A DNA stretch of 64,000 bases from Thermoproteus sp. (GCA_038893495.1 JAWARJ010000001.1:1167824-1231823); one strand, 5' to 3'; positions 48,918 to 56,963 are shown, counted from the stretch's first letter. Program-made: numbers and translations. The notes: a model not told the origin generated them from the letters alone.

Positions 48918-49885
48918 AACCTAAGAACTCTGTCGAGTGTATTAGGGTGAGTTTTAATTAAGAATCTAAGTTTGGAATATGTCGGATATAATACGTCCTC
49001 GACCACCTCATTCCACCCCACCTTCAAGAGACCTGTAGCCAAATGTATAGAATTGGCGTATCTATCCGCCTCATATTCGTATAGGCGTATGAGCGACGTA
49101 TATAGAAATGATGCTCCAATTAGATGTATTCCAATTAAATATAAAGATATATTTGAGTATATATAGTTTATTAAATATACCCTCAAGATGAATTCACTTA
49201 TTAGAAATATGAGAATTTTATACATATGACGAAGTTTTATATGGCCTTCTTCATGCTTTAAGGCCGCCTCTAACTCCTCAGGCGTCAACTTGGCCAGAAG
49301 TCCTGTCGTGACCATGATGATGCTCCCAAATGGCGTCTGAAACGACATGGCGTTTGCGATGCGATCTTTGACCACACATATGCCTTTCGCCCTGAAGTGA
49401 TAGGATTCGTATTCGCCTAAAATTTCTGGATTTTCTAAAATTTTCTTTTTATTTCTCCTTAAAAAATCAATATCATTATGTTTTGTTTTAATTATTGTTA
49501 TATAATCTGCATTAATGCATTTACTTTTTAAATAGAAAAATATGGCGAAGTAGCTAGCCAATATGGCCGTAATGCCGATTGCCAGCTGGAGCTCTGTATG
49601 GTGTAGGATAAACGCGGGGGGGACCGACAACATGAAGGGCAGTAGGAGAAATAGGGGGCTCAACTTTATCTCTTGGGGCTCCACAAGCCTTCCGGACTTC
49701 CAGACGCCAATGATGGCAGCGTTGTGCCTGTCGTCTCTAATTAGTTGTTTTAGGTAGAGGAGGTAGGCCGCCCGCTCTTTTAGGCCTTTAAGTCTCGGCC
49801 TCTTTACGTCTATAGCCTCCCCGTCGACTAGAAGGACTCCATTTCTGACCTCTAGGCGTTGCGCCAGCCTCTCTAGGTCGCCCAC
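48905..49885 (-). CDS. M48-family membrane metalloprotease (HtpX-like)
   Basis: A 326-residue zinc protease with HEEGH at 211-215 and the third ligand glutamate in YEYEADRYA (270-277). Membrane segments flank the active site (about 75-93, 100-118, 222-243, 247-266). The N-terminal 65 residues are soluble and charged. HtpX-type enzymes degrade damaged membrane proteins. The start is GTG 49885; catttattag at about 49905-49914 (minus strand) may be the promoter. Coding sequence contains AT-rich patches near 49080-49215 and 49420-49530. Confidence 0.85.
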   Translation of the reverse strand: MGDLERLAQRLEVRNGVLLVDGEAIDVKRPRLKGLKERAAYLLYLKQLIRDDRHNAAIIGVWKSGRLVEPQEIKLSPLFLLLPFMLSVPPAFILHHTELQLAIGITAILASYFAIFFYLKSKCINADYITIIKTKHNDIDFLRRNKKKILENPEILGEYESYHFRAKGICVVKDRIANAMSFQTPFGSIIMVTTGLLAKLTPEELEAALKHEEGHIKLRHMYKILIFLISEFILRVYLINYIYSNISLYLIGIHLIGASFLYTSLIRLYEYEADRYANSIHLATGLLKVGWNEVVEDVLYPTYSKLRFLIKTHPNTLDRVLRLWTS

Positions 49886-49921
49886 CTATAAAAGGCGCCT
49901 CGGCTAATAAATGGGTAATTA

Positions 49922-50284
49922 CTACTGTAGTTTTTCGGACTCCAATATCTCCAATACCTTGTCGGTTTCGTATTTCTCCAAGAGGTCCCAGAGCTTGCCG
50001 CTTCGATAGAGGCCGTAGACTTTGCCCCTAGCGCTCCTCTTGATGACGGCAATATAGCCGCGATGGACGAGCTCGTCGAGGAAGCCCCTAATCATTACTG
50101 TCTTGGCCCTTATGTCTTTTCTGCTATATATACTTAAATCTTGCGCTATTTTAGATGGCCGAAATGTAATTAAATTTCCCTTTGCATTGCGCGTCTGATC
50201 TTGCAGAAATTGTATAGTTATCCTTTTTATCACATAGGAGTCGAGCTTTTCGGAATATTTGTAAATTGTACGAAAGCCTTCCAT
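49922..50284 (-). CDS. Winged-helix-like DNA-binding protein
   Basis: A 120-residue protein with a helix-turn-helix plan: SYVIKRITIQFLQDQTRN, FRPSKIAQDLSIYSRKDIRAKTVMIRGFLDELVHRGYIAVI, then a basic wing KRSARGKVYGLYRSG. The TATA-like gcataaataag (minus strand, about 50303-50313) sits 19-29 nt before the ATG, so it has its own promoter although it follows the ATPase/coiled-coil genes by 20 nt. It is a candidate regulator or DNA-binding component of that cluster. Confidence 0.6.
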   Translation of the reverse strand: MEGFRTIYKYSEKLDSYVIKRITIQFLQDQTRNAKGNLITFRPSKIAQDLSIYSRKDIRAKTVMIRGFLDELVHRGYIAVIKRSARGKVYGLYRSGKLWDLLEKYETDKVLEILESEKLQ

Positions 50285-50304
50285 AGAGTATTAGAATACA
50301 CCTC

Positions 50305-50517
50305 TTATTTATGCGTTTCTTTTCTGTTCATTTTAGTTAGATTCTCTAAAAAAATAATTTTTTCTCTTAATTCATAAATATTTCTCTCAATATATGCTAA
50401 CTTATAATTTAAGTAATTTAGATATATTAAACATGGCTCTAATTCGTCGATCTCTACGCCTAGGTTCTTCAGTATCGCTTTGATTCGTTCAATGTATTCT
50501 TTAAATTCGCCCGACAT
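50305..50517 (-). CDS. Coiled-coil small protein
   Basis: A 70-residue helical protein: an N-terminal helix EFKEYIERIKAILKNLGVEI and a second heptad-like helix YKLAYIERNIYELREKIIFLENL. Unusually AT-rich for this window. The ATG shares one base with the ATPase stop (TAATG), so translation is coupled. It probably binds the ATPase or acts as a dimerisation subunit; unknown. Confidence 0.55.
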   Translation of the reverse strand: MSGEFKEYIERIKAILKNLGVEIDELEPCLIYLNYLNYKLAYIERNIYELREKIIFLENLTKMNRKETHK

Positions 50518-51416
50518 TAAAAGAATTTATATATCTTATATATTTTATCATTTATTATTATTGATGAATGATTTATGTTTAATTTATATGAGATATGGGG
50601 CTTTACGATAATTATATTTGTATGTGCCATGATGTCCTCAGAAGGCAGGGTGTTAGTGACGAGGATGGCCCTTATGCCGTATTTCGCCATTTCTGTAACT
50701 ATATGCTTTATTATGTTCATCGATAATACATTTTGAGCTTCATCTATTATAACAATTAATTCAATATTTTTTGTTATTTTATTTTTCCTAAAATGGTTGT
50801 ATATAAACGTCAATATTAACGATGAGATTAGTACCTTCTCTTCGACAAGCGAAAGGCCCGATAGATCCAACACTACATTTCCCCTATACCTAAAGAGGAG
50901 GGGTATGGGCACCTTCCCCTGGCTTAATGCATCTAGGATATATTCCAGGCGCCTCAACACAGCGGCCTTCATCTCCGTCTCGCTTTTAGTTGTAGTCAGG
51001 TACGAGTCTATGGCGGCTAGGAGGTCTTCCGGCCTCTCTATCTTGTAGTCTTTTATAGACCTATACATAAAGTATATAGATGGCTCGTTTAGGTTCAGCG
51101 AGAGCCCTATCAGCTCCACTAGGATTTTCTTATTGAGGCCAGACACGTCTATTCTCAACTTAGCCGCTGGGACCTTGAGGCCTATGTCGTACTCGCCGTT
51201 CCAGTCCAGCACCAACGTCTTCTTCCTGCTCCTCCTGGCTATCTTCTTGGCTAGGGTGGTCTTGCCGGACCTCGTAGGCCCCATTATCGTTATGTGTTTG
51301 TCCAGCGGCATGTAGACTACGCCGCCCGAGCCGAGCCCTACCGGCACCTCGCCGTCTCTCCACAAATAGGCCGCGGCGGCTGTGGAGATCAAGGCCACGA
51401 GGAGGGGGTCCATCAC
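50517..51416 (-). CDS. HerA/VirB4-like P-loop ATPase with N-terminal hydrophobic segment
   Basis: A 299-residue ATPase. Walker A GPTRSGKT is at 46-53, the HerA/FtsK-like DWNGEYD follows at 71-77, Walker B IVIIDEAQN at 221-229, and a sensor-like ILVTNTL at 251-257. The first 20 residues are hydrophobic (PLLVALISTAAAAYLW) and may anchor it in the membrane. It is shorter than HerA (about 500) and lacks a HAS barrel. The helicase gene overlaps it by 4 nt (ATGA). The first two thirds are GC-rich while the last third (50520-50860) is very AT-rich. Confidence 0.7.
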   Translation of the reverse strand: MMDPLLVALISTAAAAYLWRDGEVPVGLGSGGVVYMPLDKHITIMGPTRSGKTTLAKKIARRSRKKTLVLDWNGEYDIGLKVPAAKLRIDVSGLNKKILVELIGLSLNLNEPSIYFMYRSIKDYKIERPEDLLAAIDSYLTTTKSETEMKAAVLRRLEYILDALSQGKVPIPLLFRYRGNVVLDLSGLSLVEEKVLISSLILTFIYNHFRKNKITKNIELIVIIDEAQNVLSMNIIKHIVTEMAKYGIRAILVTNTLPSEDIMAHTNIIIVKPHISYKLNINHSSIIINDKIYKIYKFF

Positions 51417-52630
51417 CTCTTAGGGGTCTCTCTCAACGTCGCCGATGAGTAGAACCATTGGGGCATGGCCCATCTATATCGCCAGAACCTATCGTCCACC
51501 GCGACTATATACTTCTCTTTTTTCTCTAAATCCCGCATGGCCCTGCCCATAGCCTGTATGGAGTTGCTAATTGCGCTGAAGAGGAGGACGTACTTAAAGC
51601 CGTTGTAGCCCAGCTCGCCTATCAGCCTCATTTTTGATTTAAGCCAGGGGTCTTTGATGTTGGGCAACGGAAATCCGATCAACACCGCAGCGTCGACATC
51701 TATATTCAAGCCCTCGGCAAGAGGGCTACCGAAATATGTCAGGACTATATGAGGCAGATCTCCCAGCGGCCTGTCCGACAGCGGTAAGCCCTTAAGTCTC
51801 CTCTTGTAGTACTCAAATAACTCTTTATTTGGGACAAATACAATTACTTTATTAGACTTAAATATACTTTGAATAATTTCTCTTATTAAATCTACAACAT
51901 ATTTCTTCATTCTATTTTTGTATCTTATTTCTACTGGATATATATCTATAATTAAATTATCAAAAAATATATTATCTCTATTTATATATTTTATATTAAG
52001 CAATTCGATGAACATATCAGAGAAAGGCCTCGTTATTGATGCGCTTGCGAGCACCACATCTCGTCCGCCTAGTAGTCTCCCGACTACTGGCAACAACAAG
52101 CATTTCCGCAACGATTCGTCGCATAGGCGTGTTGACGGCAAGTCCTTCTCTACGGCCAAGTCGTGGAGTAGTAAGTTGTGGGCCTCGTCCACAACTATGA
52201 GCTCTGCGTCTCGAAGCAAGTCGGCTATAGACGAGAGGTACTCTTGACTTTCTAGATAGGAAAGGGGCAGGACCGTTATCTTGCTCTGTCTGCCCAGGGC
52301 TTGTAGGTACTCGTAGGGACACACGCCCGAGTCGTAAATCTCCTCGATCTTCGCGAATCTCCTATCTATATATTTATAGCGGGCTTTACATATGCCTTTT
52401 TCCCTCAACGCCGAGCATTCAGCCACCGTCTTGGCGCCGAATTTACATAACGCCGAGCGGCCGAACATCAAGGACGCGGTCCCGCCGTATGAGGCTATGT
52501 AGGAATATATCTGAAACGCCTCCATATGGGACCTGACGAAGAACACGGCGGGACCGCCGTGTTCTACAGCAATTTTCGCCAGCCTCCTGCTCTTGCCGAA
52601 TCCAGGCGGCGCCTGTAGTAATATCCTCAC
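51413..52630 (-). CDS. Compact XPD/DinG-like Fe-S helicase
   Basis: A 405-residue superfamily 2 helicase of the Rad3/XPD type. Walker A APPGFGKS is at 7-14, the DEAH box VVDEAH at 146-151, a late LIGFPLPNIKDP, and motif VI QAMGRAMRD near residue 368. Between motifs Ia and II four cysteines (C62, C72, C81 and C104, the last in VCPYEY) fit an XPD-type 4Fe-4S domain. It is much smaller than XPD (about 550), so the Arch domain must be minimal or missing. It starts at GTG 52630, 8 nt after a 19-bp palindrome, and overlaps the HerA-like gene by 4 nt. Confidence 0.75.
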   Translation of the reverse strand: MRILLQAPPGFGKSRRLAKIAVEHGGPAVFFVRSHMEAFQIYSYIASYGGTASLMFGRSALCKFGAKTVAECSALREKGICKARYKYIDRRFAKIEEIYDSGVCPYEYLQALGRQSKITVLPLSYLESQEYLSSIADLLRDAELIVVDEAHNLLLHDLAVEKDLPSTRLCDESLRKCLLLPVVGRLLGGRDVVLASASITRPFSDMFIELLNIKYINRDNIFFDNLIIDIYPVEIRYKNRMKKYVVDLIREIIQSIFKSNKVIVFVPNKELFEYYKRRLKGLPLSDRPLGDLPHIVLTYFGSPLAEGLNIDVDAAVLIGFPLPNIKDPWLKSKMRLIGELGYNGFKYVLLFSAISNSIQAMGRAMRDLEKKEKYIVAVDDRFWRYRWAMPQWFYSSATLRETPKR

Positions 52631-52637
52631 GAAGTAG

Positions 52638-52656
52638 GGAGGTCTTTAAGACCTCC
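52638..52656. promoter_or_regulatory. 19-bp palindrome before the helicase gene (possible RNA hairpin)
   Basis: GGAGGTCTT, one base, AAGACCTCC is a perfect palindrome occupying most of the 29-nt gap between the 116-residue gene and the helicase GTG. In the leftward transcript the segment can fold with a 7-bp stem and a UUAAA loop, and its 5' arm contains the Shine-Dalgarno-like GGAGGU. It could act as a translation switch, an RNA processing site, or as DNA an operator around the central TTTAA. Confidence 0.6.
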
Positions 52657-52659
52657 TGT

Positions 52660-53010
52660 TCACGCCTTCTCTACTTCCTCTAAGAGGCGCTTTATGGTAC
52701 TCCCCAATTTGCTCTCTGCTATCTCTTCCAGCTCGAGGCAGTTGCGTAAGATATTAGAGAAAAAGGCCTTTGCCACCTCTCTATCTCTTTCCTTCAGCGT
52801 CCTGAACTTCTCCATCAAGTCTCCCGTGAATATCTGTTCCACCTTAGAGGGGTCCTCCAAAATTAAATGTTCCAAATCTCTTAGCTCCTCCACCAAGTCG
52901 TCCAGGAAGTTCACAAATTCTGCAGGTTTGTTGGCTATATCTATATTGACGTAGGCCCTATTTACGCAATACCTAACGAAACGGTATTGGAGCGCCTTTA
53001 TGGGGTCCAT
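52660..53010 (-). CDS. Helical protein between eL31 and the helicase
   Basis: A 116-residue acidic, helical protein (KALQYRFVRYCVNRAYVNIDIANKPAEFVNFLDDLVEELRDLEHLI; LKERDREVAKAFFSNILRNCLELEEIAESKLG). Start ATG shares one base with the eL31 stop, so the gene is translationally coupled to ribosomal protein genes on one side and precedes the helicase on the other. The overall look recalls small DNA-replication or adaptor proteins, but no family is recognised. Confidence 0.55.
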   Translation of the reverse strand: MDPIKALQYRFVRYCVNRAYVNIDIANKPAEFVNFLDDLVEELRDLEHLILEDPSKVEQIFTGDLMEKFRTLKERDREVAKAFFSNILRNCLELEEIAESKLGSTIKRLLEEVEKA

Positions 53011-53285
53011 TACTGCTTGAGCTTGACCACAACAGTGCCGTCTTCCCGCTTCTCTAAGACCACGTCCAAATAGCGCGGAGGTCTCTCCCTGCTCCTGGAC
53101 CAGACGTATAGGTTCACCGCAGTGTCTATTTTGACCTTCTTGACGTCGACCTTCATGTGGCGCGCCGCAAATTCCCTAATTATGCCTATAGCCCTTTTAG
53201 CCCTCCTAGGGCGGGCCGCCCAATAGGCCCTCTTTAGGCTTATCCTATATTCCCTAGACGCCACGACCTTGGCGCCCTCGGACAT
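53010..53285 (-). CDS. rpl31e: Ribosomal protein eL31
   Basis: A 91-residue large-subunit protein near the exit tunnel. REYRISLKRAYWAARPRRAKRAIGIIREFAARHM and VNLYVWSRSRERPPRYLDVVLEK are characteristic. It follows eL39 by 23 nt, the usual archaeal L39e-L31e arrangement, and leads into the helicase/ATPase genes. Confidence 0.95.
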   Translation of the reverse strand: MSEGAKVVASREYRISLKRAYWAARPRRAKRAIGIIREFAARHMKVDVKKVKIDTAVNLYVWSRSRERPPRYLDVVLEKREDGTVVVKLKQ

Positions 53286-53308
53286 GGCCTTCAGCTACCA
53301 GCCCCTTT

Positions 53309-53464
53309 TTAAGCCTTGAGCTTGGCCCTCCTCCAGTGGCGCCTAGCGGGCGATCTAAGAACCCTATTCTTCGTCTTGAGCCTCACCCACACCGGCGGGT
53401 CCCTATTGGACTTCAAGGCGGCGGCCAGCCTGACCTTTTTACCTAAGGCCTTATTACGCGCCAT
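53309..53464 (-). CDS. rpl39e: Ribosomal protein eL39
   Basis: A 51-residue basic protein lining the exit tunnel: [19 protein letters not shown], then [11 protein letters not shown] and [12 protein letters not shown]. Length and sequence are those of L39e. Start ATG 53464. It lies between the PDCD5-like gene (39 nt upstream) and eL31. Confidence 0.93.
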   Translation of the reverse strand: MARNKALGKKVRLAAALKSNRDPPVWVRLKTKNRVLRSPARRHWRRAKLKA

Positions 53465-53503
53465 AGGCCACACGAGCTACGCCCTTTTTAAATGTTGTAG
53501 TCC

Positions 53504-53833
53504 TTAAAACCGGAACCTATACTCCCTCCTGCTCTTCTCGTAGAGCTCCGCCAAAATCTGCTTCAAGTCCTCGTCGGAGATAGGCAGTTTAACCCTCCCA
53601 CTACTCGCGAGGGCTATGAGCTGTTGCTCCAACGCCTCGACAAGCTCCGGCCTCACAATTCTGAGGTTGTCGAGACGGGCGAGGGCCTCCGGCGTCAATA
53701 TCCTCTTGAGGGCCAGGCGGCGCTGAGCGGCCAGCTCCTCCGCCCGCCTCCGCATCTCGGCCTGTTCCTGTAACTCGCGGAGCTTCTTCTCCCGAAGCCT
53801 CTCCAGCTCTTCGTCGTTGCCCTCCTCGGCCAT
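53504..53833 (-). CDS. PDCD5-family DNA-binding protein
   Basis: A 109-residue protein with a charged N-terminal helix ([27 protein letters not shown]) and the three-helix core [38 protein letters not shown], ending in [12 protein letters not shown]. Archaeal members bind double-stranded DNA. The gene shares one base with the end of eS19, the usual archaeal order. Confidence 0.92.
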   Translation of the reverse strand: MAEEGNDEELERLREKKLRELQEQAEMRRRAEELAAQRRLALKRILTPEALARLDNLRIVRPELVEALEQQLIALASSGRVKLPISDEDLKQILAELYEKSRREYRFRF

Positions 53834-54309
53834 TACTCCCTAGGTGGAGCCAAATATTTGGCCAATTCGGGCCGCGTCTTCACTAGATCTTTCGCTATCT
53901 TGGTGGCGATCCTATCGACGAGGGATCTGCCCTCCGGCGTTAAGACCCTGCCCCTCTTGGTCCTGGCCACTATGCCGGCCTGTTCAAGTTGGTGGAGTAT
54001 CTTCCTAATTATGGCCCCTCCGGCCTTTCTAGTACGTTCGCTTCTCATTCCCTGCCCCACCTTGGCCCTATAGCCGTAGTAGGTCCGCAGGCGCGAGAGG
54101 CCGACAGGCCCGTCGAGATAAAGCCTTCTGATTATGGAGGCGGCCCTTATGTACCACCAGTCCTCGTCGGCAGGAGGCCTGTCCTTATTGGCGCCGGTTT
54201 TTACGTACATCCACCACACTGGAGGCTTCACTTGAGTCGTATTGGTCTTTAGGTAGTTGGCCAGCTCCTTTATCAATAGGTCAGCCGGGACGTCTTTTAC
54301 CGAAACCAC
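53833..54309 (-). CDS. rps19e: Ribosomal protein eS19
   Basis: A 158-residue small-subunit protein. [58 protein letters not shown] and [17 protein letters not shown] are diagnostic. The promoter is cgctatttaaag on the complementary strand (54327-54338), leaderless spacing. It leads the eS19-PDCD5-eL39-eL31 operon. Confidence 0.95.
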   Translation of the reverse strand: MVSVKDVPADLLIKELANYLKTNTTQVKPPVWWMYVKTGANKDRPPADEDWWYIRAASIIRRLYLDGPVGLSRLRTYYGYRAKVGQGMRSERTRKAGGAIIRKILHQLEQAGIVARTKRGRVLTPEGRSLVDRIATKIAKDLVKTRPELAKYLAPPRE

Positions 54310-54357
54310 GTCACGCCCTTAAAATCGCTATTTAAAGCTTTCCTCCTTGCCGAAAGA

Positions 54358-54367
54358 CTTTTATATG
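54358..54367 (+). promoter_or_regulatory. TATA element of the TFS gene
   Basis: cttttatatg lies 21-30 nt before ATG 54388, on the opposite side of the divergent region from the eS19 promoter. Confidence 0.55.
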
Positions 54368-54387
54368 GAGTTCCCATTAGCGGGCCA

Positions 54388-54717
54388 ATGCGTTTCTGTC
54401 CACGAGACGGCTCCCTTCTGGTCCCCACTAGGAAGGGCGAAACTACAGTGCTCAAGTGTCCCAAATGTGGCTACGAGGAACCCATAAACGACGCGACGAA
54501 ATCGGCGTATAGGGCTAGGTCGGTCGTGGAGAAGAAAAACGAGATACTGGTGGCCAGCGCCGTAGCTGAGACTCTGCCTAAGACCAAAGCGGTCTGCCCC
54601 AAATGCGGCAACGAGGAGGCCTACGTCTGGATGCAACAGACCAGAGCCGCAGACGAGCCCCCCACTAGGTTTTATAGATGTACTAGATGTGGGCACACCT
54701 GGAGGGAATACGCCTAG
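54388..54717 (+). CDS. tfs: Transcription factor S (RPB9/TFIIS-like)
   Basis: A 109-residue transcript-cleavage factor. The C-terminal zinc ribbon has C70, C73, C98 and C101 with the catalytic acidic tip residues D89-E90 (RAADEPPT). The N-terminal ribbon has C4, C24 and C27 but the fourth position is Asp7 (CPRDG), so zinc binding there may be weakened. It rescues backtracked polymerase. It is followed by the PCNA gene with a separate promoter. Confidence 0.92.
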   Translation: MRFCPRDGSLLVPTRKGETTVLKCPKCGYEEPINDATKSAYRARSVVEKKNEILVASAVAETLPKTKAVCPKCGNEEAYVWMQQTRAADEPPTRFYRCTRCGHTWREYA

Positions 54718-54732
54718 GTATTACCTTCAAAG

Positions 54733-54742
54733 CTTATATTTA
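54733..54742 (+). promoter_or_regulatory. TATA element of the PCNA gene
   Basis: cttatattta lies 18-27 nt before ATG 54760, giving a leaderless PCNA transcript separate from tfs. Confidence 0.6.
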
Positions 54743-54759
54743 ACGGAGCTGTTGTCGAC

Positions 54760-55515
54760 ATGGCTAAATACGTCATAACGTATACAGACGCCAAGGAGTG
54801 GTCCTACATCCTTGACTCCATAGCCGTCTTGGTGGAAGAGGCGGCGTTTATATTCAGACAAGACGGCATGGCGTTGAGGTCCCTGGACCCCTCCAGGACC
54901 GCAATGGTTGACCTCTTTGTGCCCAAAGAGGCCTTCGAGGAATATCCGGAGCTCCAATCGGACCTGAGGGTCGGAATAAACTTTAAGGACTTCAAGAAGC
55001 TCCTCAGAAGGCTCAAAAAGGGCGATAAGATATCCCTAGAGGTCGAGGAGTCCAAGTTGAGAGTTAAGCTGATAGGCAAGTCCACCCGCTCGATCACGTT
55101 GCCGCTGTTGGAGACCGCTGTGGAGGAATTGCCGACCCCCAAGGTCGTATACACAGCGATGGTCAAAACAGCCAGCGACGTGTTAAGCCAAGCATTGAAG
55201 GACGCAGACGCCGTAGCCGACTCGGTCAAGTTCGACGTGGACGAAGAGGCGCTCTACATAAGGGCTTCAAGCGACAGAGGGGAGGTGGAAGTCAAACTGG
55301 ACAAGGGCGGGGAACTGGTCTACGAGTTTGACGTCAAGGAGCCTGCCAGCGCCACCTTCTCGTTGGAGTACCTAGTGGACATATCGAGCAAGGCGTCTAA
55401 AGTCAGCGATATAGTCACCATAGAGCTCGCCACGGCCAAGCCTATATCGCTCACCTTCGACATACCTGCCGGAGGCAAGTTGACTTACTTCGTGGCTCCG
55501 CACATGGAGCAATAG
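54760..55515 (+). CDS. pcn: PCNA sliding clamp
   Basis: A 251-residue clamp subunit that tethers polymerases, ligase and FEN1. Two-domain PCNA pattern: FRQDGMALRSLDPSRTAMVDLFVPKEAFEEY in the first domain, LRVGINFKDFKKLLRRLKKGDKISLEVEESKLRV before the linker, and LEYLVDISSKASKVSDIVTIELATAKPISLTFDI in the second. Crenarchaea often have three PCNA paralogues; only this one is in the window. PriS follows after 15 nt. Confidence 0.95.
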   Translation: MAKYVITYTDAKEWSYILDSIAVLVEEAAFIFRQDGMALRSLDPSRTAMVDLFVPKEAFEEYPELQSDLRVGINFKDFKKLLRRLKKGDKISLEVEESKLRVKLIGKSTRSITLPLLETAVEELPTPKVVYTAMVKTASDVLSQALKDADAVADSVKFDVDEEALYIRASSDRGEVEVKLDKGGELVYEFDVKEPASATFSLEYLVDISSKASKVSDIVTIELATAKPISLTFDIPAGGKLTYFVAPHMEQ

Positions 55516-55530
55516 GCGCCTTCTTTTTGC

Positions 55531-56466
55531 ATGGCCTCGCGGCTGATCGAGGCGTTGTTTAGAGACTACTACAGGAAGGCGCGGTTGGAGATCCCCGAGA
55601 TAGAGAGGAGGGAGGTCGGCGTCTTGACTCTCGGGGGCGTGATGACTAGACACAAGGCCTTCAGGTCAGTCGAGGAGCTCAGATCTTTCTGCCTTAAAGA
55701 GCCCCCGCTGGGCCTCTATTATTCGGTCGCTCTCTACGAGAGACCAGACGAGAAGGACATGGACGCCAAGGGCTGGCTCGGCGCTGATTTAGTCTTCGAC
55801 ATAGACGGCGACCATCTAGACACGCCCAGCTGTAGGGGCATGGAGCTCCTCAACGTCAAATGCCTAGAGGACGCCAAAGAGGAGGCTGTAAAGCTGCTGG
55901 AGGCGTTGAGGAACGAGCTGGGCCTCGAGGGGACGCCCGTCTATTCGGGCCACAGGGGCTTCCACGTACATGTGAGGTCGGAAGAGGTGAGAAGCCTCGA
56001 CTCGAGCGAACGTAGGAGGCTCGTCGACTTCCTAGTGGGGCGCAACCTGGACCCCTCCAAGTTCGAGGCGAGGATAGGGAAGAGGGTAGTAAAGCTCTAT
56101 GTGGAGGAGCCTCTTGGGAGTCTTGCCAGAATCATGAGGGGCCTCGACGACGGGAGCTACTCCATAAGGATAGACGAGGTGGTGACTACAGACATACATA
56201 GGCTCATAAGGGCGCCCGGCTCTTTAAACAACAAGACAGGCTTCATTGCGCTCCCCCTAAGCTCTTCGGATTTGGATAAAGATGCTGACTCCATATTGGA
56301 GAAGGCAGTGGCCTTCAAGAAAGGCGAAGTGTTCGTGAGGCTTAAGGAGCCCCTCGAGGAGGTTCTAGGCGTCAAGATAGGCAGAGAAGAGGCCGTCTTG
56401 CCGTTATACATTGCGATATATCTACACCTACAGGGCAAGGCGGAGATAGAAGACAAGAGGAAATAA
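55531..56466 (+). CDS. priS: DNA primase small (catalytic) subunit
   Basis: A 311-residue PriS. The metal-binding DxD is D90 and D92 (LVFDIDGDH), the nucleotide-binding SGHRGFHVH is at 139-147, and RLIRAPGSLNNKTGF is the conserved later motif. A zinc-type cysteine set appears around C99 and C111. It makes RNA/DNA primers with PriL, not encoded here. It stands between PCNA and a GINS gene, a replisome cluster. Confidence 0.94.
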   Translation: MASRLIEALFRDYYRKARLEIPEIERREVGVLTLGGVMTRHKAFRSVEELRSFCLKEPPLGLYYSVALYERPDEKDMDAKGWLGADLVFDIDGDHLDTPSCRGMELLNVKCLEDAKEEAVKLLEALRNELGLEGTPVYSGHRGFHVHVRSEEVRSLDSSERRRLVDFLVGRNLDPSKFEARIGKRVVKLYVEEPLGSLARIMRGLDDGSYSIRIDEVVTTDIHRLIRAPGSLNNKTGFIALPLSSSDLDKDADSILEKAVAFKKGEVFVRLKEPLEEVLGVKIGREEAVLPLYIAIYLHLQGKAEIEDKRK

Positions 56467-56486
56467 ATAGTCGGCCTATACACGAC

Positions 56487-56963
56487 GTGTTAAATAAAAT
56501 CTACGCCTGGCTCTCAGCCGAGCTCAGCTCGAAGCTATTAGCCAGACCGCCCGCCTCGTCCTATGCGGAGCTCGCCAACGAGATAAACGAAGAGCTGAAG
56601 AGGTCGGCCCTGCCCCCAGCCCTAGAGGAGGGCGTGAGGATCCAGCTGGCCAGAGCGCTAGCGTCGGTCATGGAGATTAGGTTGAAGAAAATCGTAGCCG
56701 ATATATACCAGGGGAGGGAGCCAAGAGACCTAGTGGCCGAAGAGGAGAGGCTCCTCGGCCCTCTAAGAAAGATCTTAGAAACGCCGCCGAAGGCCTCCGG
56801 CAAATATGAAATAGTCCTCTTCCTAAATTCGTTTCAGACGATATCCACCTCCGAGTTCAAACAGATCGGGCCTTTCAACAGAGGCGATTTGGCTAAAATA
56901 CCGGCTGAAGACGCCAAGGAGCTGGAGGCCAAAGGGCTCGTGAAGAGGTTTAGGCTAATCTAG
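56487..56963 (+). CDS. GINS complex subunit (Gins15/51-like)
   Basis: A 158-residue protein with a helical A domain (about 1-100) and a C-terminal small B domain ([50 protein letters not shown]), the order found in the Sld5/Psf1-type archaeal subunit. GINS joins MCM to primase in the replicative helicase. Linkage to priS fits known crenarchaeal organisation. Start is GTG 56487; aaataaatagtc lies about 26 nt upstream. Confidence 0.8.
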   Translation: MLNKIYAWLSAELSSKLLARPPASSYAELANEINEELKRSALPPALEEGVRIQLARALASVMEIRLKKIVADIYQGREPRDLVAEEERLLGPLRKILETPPKASGKYEIVLFLNSFQTISTSEFKQIGPFNRGDLAKIPAEDAKELEAKGLVKRFRLI

